From CAXTSE01 sp964246985 (GTDB taxonomy: Bacteria; Actinomycetota; Actinomycetes; Actinomycetales; Microbacteriaceae): a stretch of DNA of 64,000 nucleotides. A program made the position numbers and the translations under genes. Below are positions 7,156-16,456 of this stretch, piece after piece; the first letter of the stretch is position 1; every line of letters begins with the position of its first letter. Where the stretch lies: contig CAXTSE010000001.1 of NCBI GenBank assembly GCA_964246985.1, positions 124,001-188,000 of the forward strand. The letters run 5' to 3'. Under the pieces are notes generated by a model. That model saw nothing but the letters and a program-made list of their open reading frames with translations. It ran no database searches and had not been told where the DNA came from.

Positions 7156-8109
7156 ATGACCGACGCGGCGCTGCTCGCCTGGATGCTCGAGACAGATCCC
7201 GCGTTGCGCTGGCAGGTGGAGCGCGACCTGCTGAACGAGCCCGACGAGGTGTGGCAGGCGACGCGCTCGCGGGTCGCCACCGAGGGCATGGGGGCTCGGA
7301 TGCTCGCGCGGCAGGACGCGGACGGTCAGTGGGCGGGCGGCGCCTACTTCCCCGCGGACGCCCGACGCGACGAGCCCGGCCAGCCCTGGACAGCGACCAC
7401 CTGGTCGCTCAACGCCCTGCGTGAGTGGGGCCTCGACGCCGCCGTGCTCGGCGACACCGCCGAGCGGCTCGCCGCGAACGCCCGCTGGGAGTACGACGAC
7501 CTGCCGTACTGGGGCGGCGAGGTCGACGTCTGCATCAACGCCTTCACCCTGGCCAACGGCGTCTGGCTCGGGGCCGACGTGGCATCGCTGGCCGACTGGT
7601 TCCCGGCGCATCGGCTTCCGGACGGCGGATGGAACTGCGAGTGGGTGGAGGGCTCCACCCGATCCTCCGTGCACTCGACGCTCAACGCCCTGCGCGGACT
7701 GCTCTGGTACGAGCGGGCGATCGGCGGCTCTGTGCCGCTCCGCGCGGCGCGTGCCGCCGCCGAGGAGTACCTCCTCGAGCGCCGGGTGCTCTTCCGGCTC
7801 GGCACCGACGACCTCATCGACGATCGGTCGACCCGGTTCGCGTACCCGTTGCGGTGGAGGAGCGACGCGCTGCGCGCCACGGACTACTTCCGGGAGGCCG
7901 CCGCGTTCGACGGCAGCGCCCCCGACCCGCGGCTGGGCGAGGCGATCGAGTACGTGCGAGCAGCACGCCAACCCGACGGCAGCTGGCTGCAGGGCGAGGT
8001 CGACGAGGGTCGCGTGTGGTTCGACCTGGACGTCCCGGCCGGAGAGCGCTCGCCGTGGCTCACGCTGTACGGCACGCGCGTGCTCGACTGGTGGGATTCG
8101 GCGCGGTGA
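7156..8109 (+). CDS. Prenyltransferase/squalene-cyclase-like alpha-toroid protein
   Basis: 317 residues. It contains several QW-like, Gly/Trp-rich helical repeats (RQDADGQWAGGAYF, LPDGGWNCEWVEGS, RQPDGSWLQGE) spaced along the chain, the pattern of alpha-alpha toroid folds shared by squalene cyclases and prenyltransferases. The acidic DxDD cyclase motif is not evident, so real cyclase activity is doubtful; similar stand-alone proteins are annotated as squalene cyclase in related genomes. TAGCGT (7144-7149) ends six bases before the ATG, a leaderless start. It converges with hisS. Function unknown. Confidence 0.7.
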   Translation: MTDAALLAWMLETDPALRWQVERDLLNEPDEVWQATRSRVATEGMGARMLARQDADGQWAGGAYFPADARRDEPGQPWTATTWSLNALREWGLDAAVLGDTAERLAANARWEYDDLPYWGGEVDVCINAFTLANGVWLGADVASLADWFPAHRLPDGGWNCEWVEGSTRSSVHSTLNALRGLLWYERAIGGSVPLRAARAAAEEYLLERRVLFRLGTDDLIDDRSTRFAYPLRWRSDALRATDYFREAAAFDGSAPDPRLGEAIEYVRAARQPDGSWLQGEVDEGRVWFDLDVPAGERSPWLTLYGTRVLDWWDSAR

Positions 8110-8115
8110 CCGGCC

Positions 8116-9390
8116 CTACGTCAGCTCGCGCAGCTCGAGCGAGGCGAGCTCGGCGGATCCGGCGGTCACGAACGCGAAGCGGGTGAAGCCATCGGTCGCG
8201 AGGGTCTCGAGCAGCGGCTTCACGTTCTTCGGCCGAGCGACCAGCCGCACCCGCGCACCCTGCGCGATGAGCTCGCGCTGGATGCCGAGGAGGTCCGCCA
8301 GCGGCACGTCCGCGTCGTGGACCAGGGCCACGGCATCCGCCGCGGTGTCACGCCCGACGTCGTCGCCGACCAGCTCGACGAGCCGCTCGAACCCGAGCGA
8401 GAAGCCCGTCGCCGGCACCTCGCTGCCGAGGAACCGGCCGATCATGCCGTCGTAGCGGCCGCCGCCGCCGAGCGAGTAGGGCACGCTCGCGTGCGCCAGC
8501 TCGAAGATCGGGCCCGTATAGTACCCCATGCCGCGCACCAGGAACGGGTCGAACTGCAGCGCGCCGATCGGCACGACCTCGGCCAGGGAGGCGAGCTCGG
8601 CGACGACCGCGGAGTCCGGATCCGAGGGCAGCGCCTTGCGGATCGCCGCCTCGCCGAACGGCAGGTACTCCATCGTCGTCGGGCGCCGGAAGAACGCCTC
8701 GAGCGCATCGACGGCGGCTGGGGTCGCACCGCGCTCGCGCAGCTCGGCGACCACGCCATCCGCGCGGATCTTGTCGAGCTTGTCGACGGTGATCAGCACG
8801 CTGTCGCGCTCGTCGACGCCGAAGCCGAAGGTGTCGAGCATGCCGATCAGGAGGCGCCGGTCGTTGACCCGCACGGTCGCGCCCTCGAGCCCGAGTGCGT
8901 CGACGGCTGCGAGGGTCGCGACCAGCAGCTCGGCCTCGGCCTGGATGCCGGGCTGGCCGATGATGTCGATGTCACACTGCACGAACTGGCGGTAGCGGCC
9001 CTTCTGCGGGCGCTCGGCGCGCCAGACCGGCGCCACCTGGATGGAGCGGAAGACCGTCGGCAGCTCGGCGCGGTGCGTGGCGTAGAAGCGGGCGAGCGGA
9101 ACGGTCAGGTCGAAGCGCAGCCCGAGGTCGACCAGGTCGAGCGCCTGCTCGGCGGCGTGGAGGTCGTCGGCGGTGAGCCCGCGCTTCAGGATGCCGAAGG
9201 CGAGCTTCTCGTTGTCGCCGCCGAGGCCGGCGTTGAGGCGGTCGCTGTCCTCCATGACCGGCGTCTCGATCTCGTCGAAGCCGTGGGCGCGGTAGGCCGA
9301 CTTGATGATCTGCAGCACGCGCTCGCGCCGTGCCTTCTCGGCGGGAAGGAAGTCGCGCATGCCGCGCGGGGGGTTCACCTGGCTGGCCAC
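8116..9390 (-). CDS. hisS: Histidyl-tRNA synthetase
   Basis: 424 residues, a class II synthetase. Motif 1 is in the FDEIETPVMED region, motif 2 in VFRSIQVAPVWRAERPQKGR, the histidine-specific GMGYYTGPIFELA is present, and motif 3 is GFSLGFERL. The N-terminal PPRGMRDFLPAE is typical. The start is GTG at 9390, four bases after the mazG stop, because the reading frame further upstream lies inside mazG. mazG and hisS are probably co-transcribed. Confidence 0.95.
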   Translation of the reverse strand: MASQVNPPRGMRDFLPAEKARRERVLQIIKSAYRAHGFDEIETPVMEDSDRLNAGLGGDNEKLAFGILKRGLTADDLHAAEQALDLVDLGLRFDLTVPLARFYATHRAELPTVFRSIQVAPVWRAERPQKGRYRQFVQCDIDIIGQPGIQAEAELLVATLAAVDALGLEGATVRVNDRRLLIGMLDTFGFGVDERDSVLITVDKLDKIRADGVVAELRERGATPAAVDALEAFFRRPTTMEYLPFGEAAIRKALPSDPDSAVVAELASLAEVVPIGALQFDPFLVRGMGYYTGPIFELAHASVPYSLGGGGRYDGMIGRFLGSEVPATGFSLGFERLVELVGDDVGRDTAADAVALVHDADVPLADLLGIQRELIAQGARVRLVARPKNVKPLLETLATDGFTRFAFVTAGSAELASLELRELT

Positions 9391-9394
9391 GGAC

Positions 9395-10057
9395 CTATTC
9401 TTCCTCAGCGGCGCCGGCCTCCGCGGCGCGCACGTCGTCCTGCAGGGCACGCAGAGCGCCGCGGAGGGCGCGCTCGGAGTCGAGTCCCGCGCCGCGCGCC
9501 GCCGCGACCATGGCGAGCAGCTGCTCCCCCAGCTCGACCTCCGTCGCCGGGATCGGCGCGGGCTCCCGGCCGGCCCCGACCTTGGCCGCGCGTCCGAGCA
9601 CCTTGTCGGCAAGCGCCAGCGCGGGCATGCCCTGCGGGATCCCGTCGAGCACGCTCGTGCGGTGCGACTTCTCGACGGCCTTGAGCGCCTCCCAGGTGGC
9701 GACCACCGCATCCGGGGTGTCGGCGACCACGTCGCCGAAGACGTGCGGGTGGCGGCTGATCATCTTGGCCGACATGTGGGCGGCGACGTCCTCGAGGGTG
9801 AAGCTGCCCGCCTCGGCCTCGATGTCGGCGTGGAAGACGACCTGGTACAGCACGTCGCCCAGCTCCTCGATGAGCTCCTCCCGCGATCCGGCCTCGATCG
9901 CGTCGATCAGCTCCCAGCTCTCCTCGACCAGGTACTGCACGAGGCTCTCGTGGGTCTGCTCCCGGTCCCAGGCGCAGCCGCCCGGTGCTCGCAAGCGCTC
10001 GGCGACGGCGATCAGCTCGTCGAGCTTGGGGTGCGCGGATGCGGCGGGCAGGTCCAT
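9395..10057 (-). CDS. mazG: MazG nucleoside triphosphate pyrophosphohydrolase
   Basis: 220 residues. MazG hydrolyses NTPs and dNTPs to monophosphates and pyrophosphate, clearing damaged nucleotides and, in mycobacteria, supporting oxidative-stress survival. The metal-binding helices are clear: EESWELIDAIEAG and ELIEELGDVLYQVVFHADIE, with the paired Glu and Asp residues intact. Only the N-terminal MazG unit is strongly conserved; the rest is the shorter C-terminal half. In other actinobacteria mazG follows mfd; here a transporter, a CPBP protease and a glyoxalase lie between. Confidence 0.93.
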   Translation of the reverse strand: MDLPAASAHPKLDELIAVAERLRAPGGCAWDREQTHESLVQYLVEESWELIDAIEAGSREELIEELGDVLYQVVFHADIEAEAGSFTLEDVAAHMSAKMISRHPHVFGDVVADTPDAVVATWEALKAVEKSHRTSVLDGIPQGMPALALADKVLGRAAKVGAGREPAPIPATEVELGEQLLAMVAAARGAGLDSERALRGALRALQDDVRAAEAGAAEEE

Positions 10058-10226
10058 GCGTCCATCCTGCCGGGTGAGTCCTCCGCAGGGGTGACCGCGC
10101 CGGCGGTACGGAGGTGCCGGTCGGCCGGGTGCCTGCTAGCCGCTCAGTGCCCGCGAGAGGGCAGGTGCGGTCGAACCGCGGCGTGCGAGCGAGCCGCCAG
10201 TGCCCTGTCGCGGACGCGGCAGGCGC

Positions 10227-11666
10227 TCAGCCCTCGGCGGTCGCGACCGCGCCTGAGCGCGCGTCGCCGTCCGGAACGGGTGTCTTCGGCATCGCGAACG
10301 CGGCCACCCCGGCGAGCACGGCCGCGACCAGCGCGGCGACGAAGACCGCGCCGGTGGCGGCGACCACTGCATCCGGGTTCTTCTCCCCGCCCGCGTAGCC
10401 ACTGATGATGCCGTTGGCGATCGCGCCGAGCACCGCGATACCGACCGCGCTGCCGACGGAGCGGGCGAACAGGTTGGTGCCCGTCACGACGCCCCGCTCA
10501 TGCCACGGGGCGCTCGACTGCGCTGCCACCAGCGACGGCGACGTGGCGAGCCCCAGGCCGAAGCCCATCAGGAAGCACACGAGAGCGATCAGCACGATCG
10601 ACGGGGTCGCCGCGATCAGCACCAGGAGGGCCGCCGCGACGATCACGATCGCGACGCCGATCAGGATCGTGGACCGGAAGCCGATGCGCAGGTAGAGGCG
10701 ACCCGAGAGCGTCGCTGAGATCGGCCATCCGATGGTCAGCGCCGCGAGCGCGAGGCCCGCCAGCAGCGGCGGCGCGCCGACCGCGCTCTCGAGATAGGTC
10801 GGGATGTAGGAGGTGAGCCCGATGAGCACGGCACCCACGCAGAAGGCGAGCAGGGTCGTCGTGAGCAGCAGCGGACGGCTGAACGCCCAGAGCGGCAGCA
10901 CCGGCTCGGCCGCGCGGCGCTCGACGAGCAGGAAGATCGCGAACAGCACGATCCCGACGCCGAAGATGGCGAAGCTCACGGGCGAGTTCCATTCCCAGGC
11001 CTGGCCGCCCTCGAGCAGGCCGAGGATGAGCAGGGTGAGGGCGCTCGTCAGCAGAGCGGCCCCCGCGTAGTCGATCTGGTGCTTCTGGCGCTCCACCTTC
11101 TCCTTGAAGTTGCGGATGATGAGCACCGCCGCCAGCAGGCCGAGGGGCACGTTGATGAAGAAGATCCACGGCCAGCCCGTGAACTGCGAGAACAGACCGC
11201 CGAGGGTCGGTCCGACAACCGACGAGATCGCCCAGACGCTCGCGAGGTAGCCCTGCACGCGAGCGCGCTCGGCGATCGTGTAGATGTCGCCGACCATCGT
11301 GATCGCGATCGGCTGGACAGCTCCGGCTCCGAGGCCCTGCACGGCGCGGAACGCGATCAGGGCCGGCATGCTCCACGCGAAGCCGCAGAGCACGGACCCG
11401 AGCAGGAACAGCCCGATGCCGAGCAGGATCATCGGCTTGCGGCCGACGACATCGGCGAGCTTCGCGTAGACCGGCACCGAGACGGCCTGCGCGAGGAGGT
11501 AGATCGAGAACAGCCACGGGAACTGCGAGAAGCCCCCGAGATCGTCGACGATCGAGGGCACCGCCGTCGCCAGGATCGTCGCGTCGATCGCCACCAGACC
11601 GCTCGCCACCATGATCGCGAGCAGCAGCGGACCGCGTTCCGATCTCAGACCTACGTCGCTTGCCAC
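10227..11666 (-). CDS. DHA2-family MFS drug/proton antiporter (14 TM)
   Basis: 479 residues with about 14 hydrophobic helices. The opening DATILATAVPSI, the loop KLADVVGRKPMILLG (motif A) and the segment SVVGPTLGGLFSQFTGWPW (antiporter motif C region) are DHA2/EmrB signatures. Members export drugs, dyes or lipids in exchange for protons; the substrate cannot be told. The start is GTG at 11666 behind AGAGGA. It is divergent from the CPBP protease with about 100 bases between, and has no local regulator of its own. The roughly 170-base gap to mazG holds only a short hairpin (TGCCC-GCGAGA-GGGCA). Confidence 0.88.
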   Translation of the reverse strand: MASDVGLRSERGPLLLAIMVASGLVAIDATILATAVPSIVDDLGGFSQFPWLFSIYLLAQAVSVPVYAKLADVVGRKPMILLGIGLFLLGSVLCGFAWSMPALIAFRAVQGLGAGAVQPIAITMVGDIYTIAERARVQGYLASVWAISSVVGPTLGGLFSQFTGWPWIFFINVPLGLLAAVLIIRNFKEKVERQKHQIDYAGAALLTSALTLLILGLLEGGQAWEWNSPVSFAIFGVGIVLFAIFLLVERRAAEPVLPLWAFSRPLLLTTTLLAFCVGAVLIGLTSYIPTYLESAVGAPPLLAGLALAALTIGWPISATLSGRLYLRIGFRSTILIGVAIVIVAAALLVLIAATPSIVLIALVCFLMGFGLGLATSPSLVAAQSSAPWHERGVVTGTNLFARSVGSAVGIAVLGAIANGIISGYAGGEKNPDAVVAATGAVFVAALVAAVLAGVAAFAMPKTPVPDGDARSGAVATAEG

Positions 11667-11738
11667 ACCGCATCCTCTCGAGACGGGTCGTCCCCGAACC
11701 CTCAGACCCTAATCGCTGCACGGGCTGCAGTATTCCGG

Positions 11739-11766
11739 TTGACATCAGGTCGGCCCGGCATGATGT
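11739..11766 (+). promoter_or_regulatory. Sigma-A type promoter of the CPBP protease
   Basis: TTGACA (11739-11744), a 16-base spacer and TGATGT (11761-11766) precede GTG 11771 by four bases. This is one of the few consensus -35 boxes in the window. It implies a leaderless or nearly leaderless mRNA and fixes the start at 11771 rather than at the in-frame codons further upstream. Confidence 0.6.
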
Positions 11767-11770
11767 CCTG

Positions 11771-12529
11771 GTGACCCTCACCCTCATCGCCCTGCTGATC
11801 GTGGTGCTCGCGGTGCTGGTCTGGCGGGCGATCACCCGCGAGCGTCGCGACTACGCGCGATTCAAGCGGCTGCGGTCGACGAAGCTGCGGCGCGAGGTGT
11901 TCGCGCGGTGGATCCGCGAGTCCCTGATCGTGCTCGGCGGCTTATCGGGCGTGGTGCTGCTCGCGGCGTGGCCGTTCGTTCCCGGAGCGCTGCGCGACGC
12001 ACGGACGTCCGGCCCACTCGGCGGCATCTCGGATGGGGCGGCCGGTGGCATCGTGATCGGTGCGACGATCGCGATCCTGGCCGTCATGATCGTGCCGGTG
12101 CTCGCCATGCGCGGACGGGTCGAGGACATCCCTGCCGTCGGCGACATCCGCGCGATCCTGCCGCGCAACCGGGGTGAGCTGCCCTACGGCGCCGGGCTCG
12201 CGGTCACGGCGGGCGTCGTCGAGGAGCTGCTGTTCCGGCTCGCGCTGCCTGCCCTGCTCTTCGGCATCACCGGGAACGCGGTCGTCGCCTTCACGGTCGC
12301 GGCCGTGCTGTTCGGCCTGCTGCATCTCTACCAGGGGCCCCTCGGCATGCTGCTCGCCGCCGTGCTCGGGCTCGTCTTCACCCTCTCCTACGTGCTGAGC
12401 GGGTCGATCCTGCTGCCGATCCTGCTGCACGCGCTCGTCGACCTGCGGTCGCTGGTGCTGATCCCGGTGGTGCTTGGTGATGCGTGGGGGTCTCGACAGG
12501 CTCGACCGACGGTACCGTCGAACCCATGA
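11771..12529 (+). CDS. CPBP-family intramembrane metalloprotease (CAAX-like)
   Basis: 252 residues, several membrane helices. The family motifs are present: Glu151-Glu152 in VVEELLFRLALP, His185 in FGLLHLYQG and His220 with Asp224 in LLHALVDLR. Bacterial CPBP members (Abi family) cleave within membranes and are linked to peptide maturation or bacteriocin immunity; the substrate here is unknown. Leu58 is coded by TTA (11942-11944), a codon very rare in such GC-rich DNA. The last residues (GSRQARPTVPSNP) are encoded by the repeat at 12488-12525. It overlaps the glyoxalase gene by ATGA. Confidence 0.85.
   Translation: MTLTLIALLIVVLAVLVWRAITRERRDYARFKRLRSTKLRREVFARWIRESLIVLGGLSGVVLLAAWPFVPGALRDARTSGPLGGISDGAAGGIVIGATIAILAVMIVPVLAMRGRVEDIPAVGDIRAILPRNRGELPYGAGLAVTAGVVEELLFRLALPALLFGITGNAVVAFTVAAVLFGLLHLYQGPLGMLLAAVLGLVFTLSYVLSGSILLPILLHALVDLRSLVLIPVVLGDAWGSRQARPTVPSNP
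12488..12525. repeat. Palindromic repeat read as the tail of the CPBP gene
   Basis: The element runs from GGGTCTCGACAGG to CGTCGAACCC, with GGGT/ACCC ends and a perfect 12-base inner palindrome GACGGTACCGTC. GTCTCGAC ties it to subfamily A. It is translated as the last dozen codons of the CPBP protease and ends one base before the glyoxalase ATG. Confidence 0.6.
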
Positions 12530-12876
12530 CCGCCGCCCTCGCCCGCATCGTCGTCTCCGTCGCCTCCATCGAGAAGGCGCTTCCCCTCTACGAGGACGCG
12601 CTCGACCTCCGGCGCCGCCACGAGGCTCCCGGCATCGTCGGCCTCGGGCTCGCTCGCGGCATCGAGCTCATCCTGCACGAGCGCACCCCCACTCCGGGAG
12701 ACGCCGGGGTCGCCCCGAGTTTCCGAGTGGCGAACGTCGACGCGGTGGTGAAGGCCGCGCTGGAGGCGGGCGCGACGCTGGTCGACGCGCCGTCGGATCA
12801 GCCGTGGGGCGAGCGCGAGGCCGTGCTGCGGGATGTCGACGGGCACCTGCTGATGATCGCGACGCCGATCCACTGA
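12526..12876 (+). CDS. Glyoxalase/VOC-superfamily protein
   Basis: 116 residues, one VOC module of two beta-alpha-beta-beta-beta repeats. Seen: ARIVVSVASIEKALPLYEDALDL at the start, LARGIELILHERTP in the middle and DVDGHLLMIATPIH at the end. The metal ligands of glyoxalase I are only partly kept (His/Glu in the ELILHE strand), so the reaction is open: dioxygenase, isomerase or drug-binding roles all occur. The ATG overlaps the CPBP stop (ATGA), so the pair is co-translated. An upstream in-frame start at 12484 is rejected because it would lie within the repeat and the CPBP gene. Confidence 0.8.
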   Translation: MTAALARIVVSVASIEKALPLYEDALDLRRRHEAPGIVGLGLARGIELILHERTPTPGDAGVAPSFRVANVDAVVKAALEAGATLVDAPSDQPWGEREAVLRDVDGHLLMIATPIH

Positions 12877-12887
12877 CGGGGCTGGCG

Positions 12888-12924
12888 GGCTCCGAGACGC
12901 GTCGCTGCGCGGCGCTCCTCAGCC
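12888..12924. repeat. Palindromic repeat, subfamily B, over the mfd stop
   Basis: The element runs from GGCTCCGAGACGCG to GGCGCTCCTCAGCC, with GGCT/AGCC outer ends. It shares GAGACxCG and GGCGCTCCTCAG (in reverse) with the copy at 39533-39573. The mfd stop codon (12919-12921) lies inside it. Confidence 0.6.
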
Positions 12925-15900
12925 AGCGCTGGGCGGCGGGAAGATCGCCGCGAGCAGGCCCGTCACCCAGTCGACGAGCTCTCCGTCGGTGTGCTGCGGG
13001 GAGGCGATGCCGGCGAGCATCGGCACGCTGATCGCCTTCTGCTGCGCGAACAGCCGCGCGCCGGGGTAGAGCCGCTGCAGCCGCACCTGGATCGAGTCGG
13101 GGAGATCGGCCGGGGCCACTCGAAGGTTGCCGCCCATCGCCACGACGTCGCTCAAGCCCGCCTTCTGCGCCAGCCGCCGCAGCCGTGACACGCGCACCAG
13201 CGCGGCCACCTGCTCGGGCAGGTCGCCGTAGCGATCCGTCAGCTCCTCGACCACCGAATCCAGGGCGTCGTCGGGCGACGCGGGCGCGGATGCTGTGGAC
13301 AGCTTCTGGTAGGCCTCGAGCCGCAAGCGCTCGCTCTCGATGTACGTCTCGGGGATGTGGGCATCCACCGGGAGCTCGAGGCGCAGCTCGGTCTGCCCCT
13401 CGGCGACATCCCCGCGGAACATCGACACCGCTTCGCCGATCATGCGCAGGTACAGGTCGAATCCGACGCCCGCGATGTGGCCCGACTGCTCGCCGCCGAG
13501 CAGGTTGCCGGCGCCGCGGATCTCGAGATCCTTGAGCGCGATCTGCATGCCGCCGCCGAGCTCGTTGTTGGCGGCGATGGTCGCGAGGCGGTCCTGGGCG
13601 AGCTCCGACAGCGGCTTCTCGTCGTCGTAGAGGAAGTAGGCGTAGGCACGCTCGCGGCCACGGCCCACGCGGCCGCGGATCTGGTGCAGCTGCGACAGGC
13701 CGTACTTGTCGGCGCGGTCGATGATCAGCGTGTTCGCGTTGGCGATGTCGATGCCGGTCTCGATGATCGTCGTGGTGACGAGCACGTCGAACTTGCCCTC
13801 CCAGAAGTCGACGATGACCTGCTCGAGCACGCTCTCGCTCAGCTGACCGTGCGCGACGGCGACGCGCGCCTCGGGCACCAGCTCGGCGATCTGGGCGGCC
13901 ACCCGGTTGATCGACGACACCCGGTTGTGCACGTAGAAGACCTGGCCCTCGCGCAGCAGCTCCCGGCGGATCGCGGCGCCCACCTGCTTGTCGCTGTACG
14001 GCCCGACGAAGGTGAGGATCGGGTGCCGGTCCTCGGGAGGGGTCGCCAGGGTCGACATCTCGCGGATGCCGGTCACCGCCATCTCGAGCGTGCGCGGGAT
14101 GGGCGTGGCGCTCATGGCGAGGATGTCGACGTTGGTCTTGAGCTTCTTCAGCGCATCCTTGTGCTCGACGCCGAAGCGCTGCTCCTCGTCGATGATGACG
14201 AGGCCGAGATCCTTGAACGCGATGCCCTCGCTGAGCAGGCGGTGGGTGCCGATCACGACATCGACGGACCCGTCGGCGAGACCCTCGATCGTCGCCTTCG
14301 ACTCCTTCGCCGACTGGAATCGGCTGAGCGCGTGCAGGTGCACCGGGAATCCGGCGAACCGCTCGCTGAACGTCTCCATGTGCTGGCGCACGAGCAGCGT
14401 CGTCGGAACGAGCATCACGACCTGCTTGCCGTCCTGCACCGCCTTGAAGGCGGCCCGAACCGCGACCTCGGTCTTGCCGTAGCCGACGTCGCCCGAGATG
14501 AGGCGGTCCATCGGGATCGACCGCTCCATGTCGGCCTTCACCTCATCGATGGTGGCGAGCTGGTCGGGCGTCTCCATGAACGGGAACGCCTCCTCGAGCT
14601 CGCGCTGCCACGGGGTGTCGGGCGGGAAGGCGTGCCCCTGCGAGGCCATCCGTGCGCTGTAGAGCTTGACCAGCTCGACGGCGATGTCGCGCACCGCCTT
14701 GCGTGCCTTGCCCTTGGCGGCGGCCCAGTCGGATCCGCCCATCTTCGACAGGGCGGGAGCCTCGCCGCCGACGTACCGGCTGAGCAGGTCGAGCTGGTCG
14801 GTGGGCACGTAGAGGCGGTCCCCCGGCTGGCCGCGCTTGGACGGCGCGTACTCGAGCACGAGGTACTCGCGCTGCACCTTGGCGGCGGTGACCGTGGTGC
14901 CGAGGGGGCCGCGGGGGGTGCGCTGGCCGCTCGACACCTCGCGCTGCACCAGCTCGACGAACTTGCCGATGCCGTGCGTCGCGTGCACGACGAAGTCGCC
15001 GGCCTTCAGCTGGATCGGGTCGACGACGGTCTTGCGGCGGCTCGCGAGCCGCTTCACCTGGCGCGAGTCGACGCCGGCCGTGCGACCGAAGAACTCGCCC
15101 TCGCTGAGGACGGCGATGCGGGCGTCCGGCGCCTCGAAGCCCGCCTCGATCTGCCCCCGCTCGATGTCGGCGACGGCTCCGCGATCCGCCAGCACCTCGA
15201 CGGCGCGCTCGACGAGACCCTGACCGGACGCGACGACCGTCACCTGCCATCCGTCGCGCACCAGCTCGGCGACGTGGTCGACGGCACCCTCGACCTGACC
15301 CGCGAAGCTCGGGACGGCGCGCGCGTCGAGACGCACCACGTCGTCGTCGTTCGCGTCGAACGGACTGAGGGTCCACCACGAGCGCTCCCCCGCGGCACGG
15401 CGGAGCCCGCTGACCGTGATGAAGTCGCCGGCGTTCAGGTCGATCGGCGCCTGGGCCCCGGCCGTGGCGGCGTTCCAGGCCGCGTCGAGGAACTCGCGGT
15501 TGGTGTCGGCGAGGTCGACGGCCCGGCCGGCGACCCGCTCGGGACCGAGGATGGCGATGGCGGCGTCCTCGGGCAGGTAGTCGGTGAGCGGCACGAGCTT
15601 GTCGAGCAGGGCCGGAGCGAGCGACTCCATGCCCTCGACCGGGATGCCCTCGGCGACCTTCGCGAGGATCGGCGCCAGCGACGGGAATTCGTGCACCATC
15701 TCGCGAGCGCGCTGCCGCACCGGCTCGGTGAGCAGGAGCTCGCGGCTCGGCGGCAGCTCGGCGGTGGCGACCGGATCCGGCAGCGAGCGCTGGTCGGACA
15801 CCGAGAACGGATGCAGCTGCTCGAGCTCGTCGCCAAAGAAGTCGGCACGCACCGGGTGCTCGGCGTCGGGTGCGAACACGTCGAGGATGCCGCCGCGCAG

Positions 15901-16446
15901 GGCGAACTCTCCACGTCGCGTGACCAGGTCGACGCGGGTGTAGGCGAGGCTGACGAGCTGCAGGGCGAGGTCGCTCAGCTGATAGCCGCGCTGGCCGACG
16001 ACGAGCTCGATCGGCTCCACCTGCGCGAGTCCGGGCGCCAGCGGCTGCAGCGCGGCGCGCACGCTGGCGACGACGATGAGGTGGCTCGTGCGGTCCCAGC
16101 GGTCGAGGGCGCGCAGGGCGCGGAGCCGTGCGCCGACGGTCTCGGCGCTCGGGCTGAGCCGCTCGTGCGGCAGGGTCTCCCACGCCGGCAGGGCGAGCAC
16201 CGTCGCGTCGGGGAGGTAGCTGCGGAACGCGCCGCGCACGGCCTCCGACTCGCGGCTCGTGGCGGTGACCGCGAGCACCGCCTGAGGCCCCCCGGCGGAT
16301 GCGGCTCGTGCCTCGATGAGGGCCGCCAGCAGGGGCACCCGCAGCCCGTCGACGAGCGAGAAGTCGGCGTCTCCGGCGGCCTTGTCGAGGGCCGGAGTCA
16401 GGGCATGGGCGTGCGACAGCCCCGGAATGATTGCGGCAAGTCCCAC
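12919..16446 (-). CDS. mfd: Transcription-repair coupling factor
   Basis: 1175 residues, full length. Mfd is a DNA translocase that removes RNA polymerase stalled at lesions and recruits UvrA. Domains in order: a UvrB-homology N-terminal module, the RNA-polymerase interaction domain (about 480-560, DFVVHATHGIGKFVELVQRE), helicase domain 1 with GDVGYGKTEVAVRA and the DEEQ box (IIDEEQRFG), helicase domain 2 with the TRG-type segment, and the C-terminal D7 domain. The start is GTG at 16446; TAGAGT (16454-16459) ends seven bases upstream inside the TetR stop region, so mfd has its own leaderless promoter besides readthrough from TetR. Confidence 0.97.
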   Translation of the reverse strand: MGLAAIIPGLSHAHALTPALDKAAGDADFSLVDGLRVPLLAALIEARAASAGGPQAVLAVTATSRESEAVRGAFRSYLPDATVLALPAWETLPHERLSPSAETVGARLRALRALDRWDRTSHLIVVASVRAALQPLAPGLAQVEPIELVVGQRGYQLSDLALQLVSLAYTRVDLVTRRGEFALRGGILDVFAPDAEHPVRADFFGDELEQLHPFSVSDQRSLPDPVATAELPPSRELLLTEPVRQRAREMVHEFPSLAPILAKVAEGIPVEGMESLAPALLDKLVPLTDYLPEDAAIAILGPERVAGRAVDLADTNREFLDAAWNAATAGAQAPIDLNAGDFITVSGLRRAAGERSWWTLSPFDANDDDVVRLDARAVPSFAGQVEGAVDHVAELVRDGWQVTVVASGQGLVERAVEVLADRGAVADIERGQIEAGFEAPDARIAVLSEGEFFGRTAGVDSRQVKRLASRRKTVVDPIQLKAGDFVVHATHGIGKFVELVQREVSSGQRTPRGPLGTTVTAAKVQREYLVLEYAPSKRGQPGDRLYVPTDQLDLLSRYVGGEAPALSKMGGSDWAAAKGKARKAVRDIAVELVKLYSARMASQGHAFPPDTPWQRELEEAFPFMETPDQLATIDEVKADMERSIPMDRLISGDVGYGKTEVAVRAAFKAVQDGKQVVMLVPTTLLVRQHMETFSERFAGFPVHLHALSRFQSAKESKATIEGLADGSVDVVIGTHRLLSEGIAFKDLGLVIIDEEQRFGVEHKDALKKLKTNVDILAMSATPIPRTLEMAVTGIREMSTLATPPEDRHPILTFVGPYSDKQVGAAIRRELLREGQVFYVHNRVSSINRVAAQIAELVPEARVAVAHGQLSESVLEQVIVDFWEGKFDVLVTTTIIETGIDIANANTLIIDRADKYGLSQLHQIRGRVGRGRERAYAYFLYDDEKPLSELAQDRLATIAANNELGGGMQIALKDLEIRGAGNLLGGEQSGHIAGVGFDLYLRMIGEAVSMFRGDVAEGQTELRLELPVDAHIPETYIESERLRLEAYQKLSTASAPASPDDALDSVVEELTDRYGDLPEQVAALVRVSRLRRLAQKAGLSDVVAMGGNLRVAPADLPDSIQVRLQRLYPGARLFAQQKAISVPMLAGIASPQHTDGELVDWVTGLLAAIFPPPSAG

Positions 16447-16456
16447 TCGTGCAACT

